From Herbinix sp. (GTDB lineage: Bacteria > Bacillota > Clostridia > Lachnospirales > Lachnospiraceae), in assembly GCA_028691795.1 (NCBI GenBank), contig JAQUYQ010000008.1, positions 1-38,572 on the forward strand: a stretch of 38,572 nucleotides of DNA, read 5' to 3'. Made by a program: the position numbers and the translations under genes. Positions 32,917-38,572 of the stretch are shown here, in pieces. Each line of letters begins with the position of its first letter. Position 1 is the first letter of the stretch. The notes under the pieces are model-generated. The model ran no database searches. It saw nothing but the letters and a program-made list of their open reading frames with translations, and was not told where the DNA came from.

Positions 32917-34370
32917 ATTCTGACACCTCCTTCATAATTACCAACCTTATCCTCACTATTCTGTTCATAGAAATAAGCCATATTCAGGATGGTCGCCTCG
33001 GCAAACTTTCTGCCTATAATCTGCATACCAATCGGCAGACCTTTAGCATCCTTTCCGCATGGAACGGAGATGGATGGGATACCTGCAATATTAATCGGTA
33101 CCGTACAGATATCAGAAAGGTACATTTCTACCGGACTCGCTCCTTTAAAATTCAGCGGAAATGCTGTATTTGGTGCAGTCGGTGCAATTAACGCATCACA
33201 TTTAGCAAAAATATCATTAAATTCTTGATTAATCTCTTCGCGAATGATGCAGGCTTTCTTATAATATGCGTCATAGTAACCGCTGGATAATACATAGGTC
33301 CCCAGCATGATACGACGTTTTACTTCATCACCGAAGCCTTCGCTTCTAGTCTTGTAAATCATGTCATCTATGCTATCGTAGGTAGTAGTACGGTGTCCGT
33401 AACGAATACCATCATATCTTCCGAGGTTGGAGGATGCTTCTGCACAGGCAATGATATAATAAACTGGAAGAGCAAGCTTTAGCGCCGGCAGTTTGATATT
33501 TACAATTTCAGCGCCGTTTTTCTCAAAGAGTTGGATTGCTTCAAAAATCTGTGCTTTCATATCAGGATCAATGCCTTCAAAAAATTCTTCGGCTACACCG
33601 ATTTTCTTGCCCTTAACATCCTGTGTAAGGCCTTCAAGTAGATTACCATAATCATATGCCTTGCTGGTCTGGTCACGTTTGTCAATGCCTTTGATTGCAT
33701 CAAATACGATTGCAGCATCCTTCACGCTGTAGGTTAATGGCCCAATCTGATCCAAGGAACTTCCATAGGCAATCAGACCGTAGCGAGAAACTGCACCATA
33801 GGTTGGCTTCAATCCAACGATACCGCAGAAGGATGCTGGTTGACGGATAGAACCGCCGGTATCGGAACCAAGGCCGTAAGCTGCCATGTTTGCACACACC
33901 GCTGCGGCAACACCGCCTGAAGAACCGCCGGTTACATGTCCGGTATTTCTAGGATTTAACGGTGCTCCGTAGCAACTTGATTCTGAAGTACTTCCCATGG
34001 CGAACTCATCCATATTGGTCTTGCCCAGTAGTACTGCACCGTTTGCCTTTAATTTCTCCCATACGGCTGAATCGTAATACGGTTTGAAACCGTCAAGGAT
34101 TTTGGAACAACAGGTGGTCAGAAGACCATCGGTACAGATATTGTCTTTTAAAGTCATCGGAATCCCGCATAATGCAGAAGCATTGCCTTCCTTTAACATC
34201 TTATCAGCAATTTCAGCTGTGTTAATTGCAGTCTCAAATGTTGTATGCACATAGGCATTAATTGTCCCATTTGCCTCTTCAATAGCCTCTATATATTCCT
34301 TAGTTAGTTCAACGGAAGACATTTCACCGCTATGAAGTTTTTTTGATAATTCAGAAATTATTTCTCTCAT
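32913..34370 (-). CDS. gatA: Aspartyl/glutamyl-tRNA(Asn/Gln) amidotransferase subunit A
   Basis: 485 residues. The amidase subunit that releases ammonia from glutamine for the amidation reaction. The Ser-cis-Ser-Lys triad is visible: Lys75 (MTLKDN), Ser150 (GGSSGG) and Ser174 (GSDTGGSIRQP). ASFCGIVGLKPTYG and SRYGLIAYGSSLDQIGP complete the amidase signature. The start codon overlaps the last base of the gatC stop. AAAAGGAG is inside the end of gatC. Confidence 0.97.
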   Translation of the reverse strand: MREIISELSKKLHSGEMSSVELTKEYIEAIEEANGTINAYVHTTFETAINTAEIADKMLKEGNASALCGIPMTLKDNICTDGLLTTCCSKILDGFKPYYDSAVWEKLKANGAVLLGKTNMDEFAMGSTSESSCYGAPLNPRNTGHVTGGSSGGVAAAVCANMAAYGLGSDTGGSIRQPASFCGIVGLKPTYGAVSRYGLIAYGSSLDQIGPLTYSVKDAAIVFDAIKGIDKRDQTSKAYDYGNLLEGLTQDVKGKKIGVAEEFFEGIDPDMKAQIFEAIQLFEKNGAEIVNIKLPALKLALPVYYIIACAEASSNLGRYDGIRYGHRTTTYDSIDDMIYKTRSEGFGDEVKRRIMLGTYVLSSGYYDAYYKKACIIREEINQEFNDIFAKCDALIAPTAPNTAFPLNFKGASPVEMYLSDICTVPINIAGIPSISVPCGKDAKGLPIGMQIIGRKFAEATILNMAYFYEQNSEDKVGNYEGGVRI

Positions 34371-34663
34371 TATTTTTTACTCCTTTTAACGCTAAAAAAT
34401 CCATTCACATCTTCAACATTGGATACTATCTTTTCATTCGGCAGGGAAAGGATTACTTCATCCTCGCGGAGTTCTTCAAATGAAACCAACTGAGAACCAA
34501 CGCTTCGGATTTCATCTGTTCCTCCTTCAACGGACTCGTTAATGGTGTCCGCAAATGCAATAATATCATCAAATTCACCTGCAAACTTTTCCAGCTCTTC
34601 CTCGGAAAAGCGCAGTCTTCCAAGCTTAGCAAGCTTTTCGATTTCTGTTTTTGTAACTGCCAT
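34370..34663 (-). CDS. gatC: Aspartyl/glutamyl-tRNA(Asn/Gln) amidotransferase subunit C
   Basis: 97 residues. The small stabilising subunit of GatCAB. The pattern VTKTEIEKLAKLGRLRFSEEELEKFAGEFDDIIAFADTINE is typical. It is followed without a gap by gatA. A hairpin and an AATGGAG site precede it, in the 73 bases after aspS. Confidence 0.94.
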   Translation of the reverse strand: MAVTKTEIEKLAKLGRLRFSEEELEKFAGEFDDIIAFADTINESVEGGTDEIRSVGSQLVSFEELREDEVILSLPNEKIVSNVEDVNGFFSVKRSKK

Positions 34664-34669
34664 TGTTAA

Positions 34670-34719
34670 TCTCCATTCTGAAACTTCAATTCAGCCATAA
34701 TTGGATAAGAATATGGCTG
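34670..34719 (-). repeat. Hairpin-AATGGAG element between aspS and gatC
   Basis: Minus strand: CAGCCATA (34712-34719) pairs perfectly with TATGGCTG (34692-34699), then a 13-base spacer, then GAATGGAG and the gatC ATG. A longer variant of the recurring element; it may also adjust gatCAB levels relative to aspS. Confidence 0.5.
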
Positions 34720-34736
34720 AAACTATTTACTGGTTA

Positions 34737-36479
34737 CTATCTAACTTTTATATGAACTTCACGTAATTGCTGCTCGGTTACTTCATTCGGTGCTCCACAC
34801 ATCAGATCCTGTGCCGTACCACTCATCGGGAATGCGATAACTTCACGGATATTTTCTTCATTTCTAAGGAGCATAATCATACGGTCAACACCCGGTGCCA
34901 TACCTGCATGAGGCGGAGCTCCAAACTGGAATGCATTGTATAATGCTCCAAACTTATTCTTTAAGGTATCTTCGTCATAACCTGCAATATCAAATGCCTT
35001 TACCATAATATCCATGTCATGGTTTCTTACTGCACCGGAGGAAAGTTCTACACCGTTACATACGATATCATACTGATAAGCAAGAATATCTAGCGGATCC
35101 TTGGTAGTCAATGCCTCTAAACCACCCTGCGGCATAGAGAACGGGTTATGGGTAAATCCGATTTTGCCGGTTTCTTCATTAATTTCATACATCGGGAAAT
35201 CGTTGACATAACAGAAACGATAAGCGTTCTTTTCATTCAAGTCAAGGCGCGCCGCAAGCTCGTTACGAATCTGTCCAGCATATTTGCTTGCCATATCTTC
35301 TGAATCTGCAATAAAGAAAATAACATCCCCAAATTCAAGATTAGCTAACTCAGCAAGTTCACTCTTAATCTCCTTTGGAATGAATTTATCAATTGGTCCC
35401 TTGTAGGAATTCTCTTCCATAACTTCAAGGTATCCAAGTCCGCCCATACCAATGGACTGTGCGAAACTCAGCATCTTTTCGTGGAAGCCTTTGGAAAGTT
35501 CTGCATGAACCTTAATCGCTCTAACCGTCTTGTTGTGAAACGGCTTGAAGGTACATCTCTCGAAAAATTCAGTAACATCAACTATACGTAACGGATTACG
35601 AAGGTCCGGCTTATCCGTACCAAACTGAAGCATTGCCTTCTTATAACTGATGATCGGATACGGTGCTTCCGTAATATTAAATCCTTCCGGAGCAAATTTC
35701 TTAAAGGTCTCGGTTAAAACTTTTTCTCCTACGTTAAATACATCTTCCTGTGTTGCAAAGCTCATCTCAAAGTCGAGCTGATAAAACTCGCCCGGAGAAC
35801 GGTCTGCACGTGCATCCTCATCACGGAAACACGGTGCAATCTGGAAATACTTATCAAATCCAGATACCATCAGTAACTGTTTGTACTGCTGTGGCGCCTG
35901 TGGTAATGCATAGAATTTACCTTTATGCTTTCTTGACGGAACGATATAATCACGTGCGCCTTCTGGAGATGAGGCACATAGAATCGGCGTCTGAATATCG
36001 ATAAATCCCATCTCACTCATCTTCTGTCTTAAGAAGCTGATGACTTCAGAGCGGAACAGGATGTTTTCTTTCACTTTACGGTTTCTCAAATCCAGGTAAC
36101 GGTATTTCAAGCGGACATCTTCACGGATTTCCTTGGAATTCGTTACTTCAAACGGTACATCTTTGTAGACTTTTCCTAATACAGTAACCTTCTGTGCATC
36201 AAGTTCGATGGTTCCTGTCGGAATCTTCGGGTTGTAAGTTTCCTCATCTCGACGTTCAATAAGGCCCTCGATGGATAAACATTCTTCTTTTTTGATTCCA
36301 TTTAACAGGTCGGTATTTCTTAATACAACCTGCATAATACCGTACATATCACGTAAGTCGATGAAGGATACACCTCCGTGATCACGGATATTCTCTACCC
36401 ACCCTGCTATTTTAAGTTTCAAGCCGATATCATTTTCTGAAATCTGGTTCATAATTTTACTGCGATAAATGTCTGACAT
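34737..36479 (-). CDS. aspS: Aspartyl-tRNA synthetase, probably nondiscriminating
   Basis: 580 residues, bacterial AspRS. N-terminal anticodon-binding domain, then class II core: motif 2 CFRDEDARADRSPGEFYQLD and motif 3 GMAPGVDRMIMLL, with the bacterial GAD insertion domain between (about 290-400). In the anticodon-binding domain the sequence IRDHGGVSF has His34. Discriminating bacterial AspRSs usually have Leu there, and His is typical of enzymes that also charge tRNA-Asn. The operon with gatCAB and an apparent AAC T-box support that reading. AAAAGGAG lies seven bases before the ATG at 36479; an in-frame ATG at 36497 overlaps the leader and is rejected. Confidence 0.93.
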   Translation of the reverse strand: MSDIYRSKIMNQISENDIGLKLKIAGWVENIRDHGGVSFIDLRDMYGIMQVVLRNTDLLNGIKKEECLSIEGLIERRDEETYNPKIPTGTIELDAQKVTVLGKVYKDVPFEVTNSKEIREDVRLKYRYLDLRNRKVKENILFRSEVISFLRQKMSEMGFIDIQTPILCASSPEGARDYIVPSRKHKGKFYALPQAPQQYKQLLMVSGFDKYFQIAPCFRDEDARADRSPGEFYQLDFEMSFATQEDVFNVGEKVLTETFKKFAPEGFNITEAPYPIISYKKAMLQFGTDKPDLRNPLRIVDVTEFFERCTFKPFHNKTVRAIKVHAELSKGFHEKMLSFAQSIGMGGLGYLEVMEENSYKGPIDKFIPKEIKSELAELANLEFGDVIFFIADSEDMASKYAGQIRNELAARLDLNEKNAYRFCYVNDFPMYEINEETGKIGFTHNPFSMPQGGLEALTTKDPLDILAYQYDIVCNGVELSSGAVRNHDMDIMVKAFDIAGYDEDTLKNKFGALYNAFQFGAPPHAGMAPGVDRMIMLLRNEENIREVIAFPMSGTAQDLMCGAPNEVTEQQLREVHIKVR

Positions 36480-36615
36480 TATTTTTCTCCTTTTCATCTT
36501 TATTGATACTCAATCTCGGATGAGCACATAGATAATTACTTTATGATGGTCTATGTATGTCGCGTTATTCTCTGATGGAACATGTCAACATGATCCATCC
36601 GGGAATTATACACGA

Positions 36616-36660
36616 AAAAAAAGCTGCCCGCCCAAAAATTAAATTTCAGGACGAACAACT
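36616..36660 (-). terminator. Leader terminator of the aspS T-box
   Basis: GTTCGTCC...AAATT pairs with AATTT...GGGCGGGC, then AGC and a run of eight T in the leftward direction. Confidence 0.85.
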
Positions 36661-36872
36661 ATTACAGTCCGCGGTACCACCTGTTTTACTGCCTAATACA
36701 GTCACTCTAGTGTTGCCTATTAACGTTTAGCTCACGGCGCACCTACTAATCAAAAGATGTTCAGATTGCAGCTGGTAAAGTGTTATTCACATAAATTCAT
36801 TTTGCAGGGTTCTCACTGTCTCCCGCTCACTGGGAACGATAATTTATGCTACTTCTCTTCGTCGTTGCTTTG
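36616..36872 (-). promoter_or_regulatory. T-box riboswitch upstream of aspS-gatCAB (apparent Asn AAC specifier)
   Basis: The minus strand carries the T-box AGGTGGTACCGCGG (36669-36682). The terminator pairs GTTCGTCC with GGGCGGGC and ends in eight T. Stem I has the arms CATAAATT and AATTTATG (8 perfect pairs), which place the specifier loop at TGAATAACACTTTACC. AAC (36782-36784) followed by A is in the position that TCC holds in the serS leader. No GAC or GAT occurs in that loop, so tRNA-Asn, not tRNA-Asp, is the likely ligand. Confidence 0.85.
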
Positions 36873-36878
36873 CAGAGT

Positions 36879-36908
36879 ATTATATTACATTTAATCCTGC
36901 TTTGTCAA
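36879..36908 (-). promoter_or_regulatory. Promoter of the aspS-gatCAB operon
   Basis: Minus strand: consensus TTGACA (36903-36908), 18 bases, consensus TATAAT (36879-36884). It leads directly into the T-box. Confidence 0.75.
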
Positions 36909-36948
36909 ATTATTTCTTTTGTCTACAAAATCGCCAATTTTAATTTGC

Positions 36949-38571
36949 TTACTTAGAAGTAGTTGATTGTTTCCTTATCAATAATTTTTTTTCATACATA
37001 CAATTTTCAGCGTTTTTAAGGACTATAAGGATTTCTTCGTTAGAATTGTTCTTAGTATCCCAGCCAAATGAGATATTAATACTCATATCGTTAACAAATT
37101 CCTTTGAACATTGTTCTTTAATACGATTAATAATTCTTTCCACTTCTTCATATTTAGTTTTTAGCAGAAGAACGACAAATTCATCTTCTCCCCATCGGGC
37201 AACGATATCATCTGCTCTGCATGCAATTTGAATACCGGCAGCTACTTTACGTAATTGTTCGTCCCCTTTTTCATGCCCGTAATTATCATTAATAAACTTA
37301 AGACCATTAACATCACCCATTATTATTGAAATGGGAAGATTTCTTTCAGTATCTAATCTTTTAATTTCTTCTTCAAAGAATCTTCTATTATAAAGGCCTG
37401 TTAATATATCATGATAACTCAAATACCTTATTTCTTCCTCTCTTTTTGTCCTCTCATTAATTTCATATTCCAACATAATATTAAATTCTTTTAAAGCCAC
37501 AGTTATTTCATCCATATATTTGCTTTGTTCCTGTACAATCTTATGCAAATTATGATTTTCCTTGATCAATTGTTCATAAACCTTATCTGTAAATTTAGGT
37601 TTTTGAAATGTTTCTATGCAAGTAGACGTATCTGTATAATAATCTGGTTGGATTGTATTGTATTTAAAAAGCAACATGGTAGATGACTGATTAATATGTC
37701 CAATATACTGTTCACCATAGGTAGAAAAACCAATGGTCTGAAATTCGCTAAATAATTCTCCATACTGTTTAACTAAGTTCTTTTCCTCTAATTCAAGCGT
37801 TCGCGTTATACAATTAAAATTGATAATACCTTCTATTATTCCAAATTTACTAATTTTATTTTCAAGTGCCTTCTTCGTATCTTCGATGATATTCGTTGAT
37901 TCTAGTAAACTAACCTCCATACCTTCCAGTATATTACAAAAGAATTTTATCTTTGTACCTATCTGTTGCGTTGGGGTTCTTACAAACATATAATTTTCTC
38001 CAAGAATTAATCCTACTGGATTGGTTGTGAAATATTTCGGGGCTTCCTCAACTGAAGCGGCTCCAACAGCATCTGCATAGGCTAAAATTGCTGGTCTGTT
38101 ATTAAACTCAATCACTTCTCTGGTTTCTTCCTGGACTTTATTGGCTATTAATTTACGATCCAATGCTTTAAAACTTTGTGTTTTGATAATATCAAACTCA
38201 GCATGATCGTTCACTTTCATCAAAACAAGCACTGCTGCGTCAGAATAGGCCTTTCCATTTGCACATACAAAAGTCTTCTCGAATTTGAGATCATCTCCGG
38301 CAGTGCCTCCAACAAAATAAACATTTGTCCTGTTACCAATTTGATCCATTAGTTCTTCTTCTTTCATACTAATGCCATCGTTTAGTATTATTCCTACATA
38401 CCTGGTCACATCCATTGTATAAAAGCTCTCGTTAAAGTATCTTTCAAATGATGTAAATGCAGTTTCGATACTTAGCTTTTCACTTATATGTCCAATAACT
38501 TCAACTTTTACATCAGCAATAATGTTTGAGTTGAAAGCCATGGCAACTACTGAGTTTTTCAATAATGTTCC
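36949..38571 (-). CDS. FIST-domain/GGDEF protein, 5' end beyond the right edge
   Basis: About 540 residues visible. The N-terminal part reads NSVVAMAFNSN..., which matches the second half of a FIST_N domain, and the frame is still open at the window edge (Gly-Thr-Leu before the TTG at 38562). The true start is therefore probably outside, although AGGA before that TTG could mimic a start. A FIST_C region follows (about 170-310), then a coiled coil (about 330-375) and a C-terminal GGDEF domain. The catalytic motif reads RWGEDEF (second Gly replaced by Glu); the RADD inhibitory site is present. FIST domains are thought to sense small ligands. Its GGDEF core is very like that of the 14529-17057 protein. 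Confidence 0.85.
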   Translation of the reverse strand, partial: GTLLKNSVVAMAFNSNIIADVKVEVIGHISEKLSIETAFTSFERYFNESFYTMDVTRYVGIILNDGISMKEEELMDQIGNRTNVYFVGGTAGDDLKFEKTFVCANGKAYSDAAVLVLMKVNDHAEFDIIKTQSFKALDRKLIANKVQEETREVIEFNNRPAILAYADAVGAASVEEAPKYFTTNPVGLILGENYMFVRTPTQQIGTKIKFFCNILEGMEVSLLESTNIIEDTKKALENKISKFGIIEGIINFNCITRTLELEEKNLVKQYGELFSEFQTIGFSTYGEQYIGHINQSSTMLLFKYNTIQPDYYTDTSTCIETFQKPKFTDKVYEQLIKENHNLHKIVQEQSKYMDEITVALKEFNIMLEYEINERTKREEEIRYLSYHDILTGLYNRRFFEEEIKRLDTERNLPISIIMGDVNGLKFINDNYGHEKGDEQLRKVAAGIQIACRADDIVARWGEDEFVVLLLKTKYEEVERIINRIKEQCSKEFVNDMSINISFGWDTKNNSNEEILIVLKNAENCMYEKKLLIRKQSTTSK

Positions 38572-38572
38572 T

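Overview
The window is AT-rich chromosomal DNA from an anaerobic, spore-forming, low-GC Firmicute. Lachnospiraceae or a close clostridial relative is the best guess (Clostridium phytofermentans/Anaerocolumna type). This rests on two T-box leaders, a type-H small acid-soluble spore protein, an aspS-gatCAB operon, an iron-dependent alcohol dehydrogenase, a large set of secreted Ig-like surface proteins, and strong GGAGG ribosome binding sites. I see no tRNA, rRNA, CRISPR array, prophage or insertion sequence.

Layout, left to right. 1-180 (-): edge fragment of a 4Fe-4S ferredoxin-like subunit with no normal start. 389-2030 (+): promoter, serine T-box and serS. 2228-5823 (-): two paralogous secreted Ig-like proteins. 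6462-8462 (-): three overlapping genes, namely a DUF5685-like protein, a DnaJ-domain protein with a Cys-rich tail, and a membrane protein. 8708-9976 (-): secreted protein with a Gln-Glu-Thr-Lys repeat linker and a copper-amine-oxidase-N-like domain. 10474-13059 (+): ddl-murF for the D-Ala-D-Ala end of peptidoglycan. 13402-14409 (+): secreted bacterial Ig-like (BIG2) protein. 14529-17057 (-): PAS/GAF/PAS/GGDEF/HD-GYP protein. 17303-18547 (+): orphan isoprenoid-synthase-like protein. 18720-23012 (-): SleB/CwlJ-type wall hydrolase, DEAD-box helicase, DUF1456 protein, Cof-type HAD phosphatase. 23139-24050 (-): radical SAM/SPASM protein. 24193-24372 (+): sspH. 24635-29124 (-): phosphohexomutase, DUF1801 protein, tRNA-dihydrouridine synthase, Fe-alcohol dehydrogenase. 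29373-31253 (-): L,D-transpeptidase and a DUF3006-like small protein. 31504-36908 (-): promoter, T-box and aspS-gatC-gatA-gatB. 36949-38571 (-): FIST/GGDEF protein cut by the right edge.

Themes. Cell envelope: ddl, murF, the SleB-like hydrolase, the L,D-transpeptidase and four secreted Ig-like or stalk proteins. Translation: serS, aspS and gatCAB; both synthetase transcripts have T-boxes. The aspS T-box appears to read an Asn codon (AAC), not an Asp codon, which fits a nondiscriminating AspRS working with GatCAB to make Asn-tRNA(Asn). c-di-GMP signalling: two GGDEF proteins with very similar catalytic cores.

The most unusual observations are: a recurring small hairpin placed directly before an AATGGAGG ribosome binding site at several unrelated genes; two separate proteins with paired Asp-rich motifs like class I isoprenoid synthases (17303-18547 and the DUF5685-like protein); and the Asn-specific T-box over aspS-gatCAB. 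All calls come from reading the sequence and known family motifs. No database search was run.
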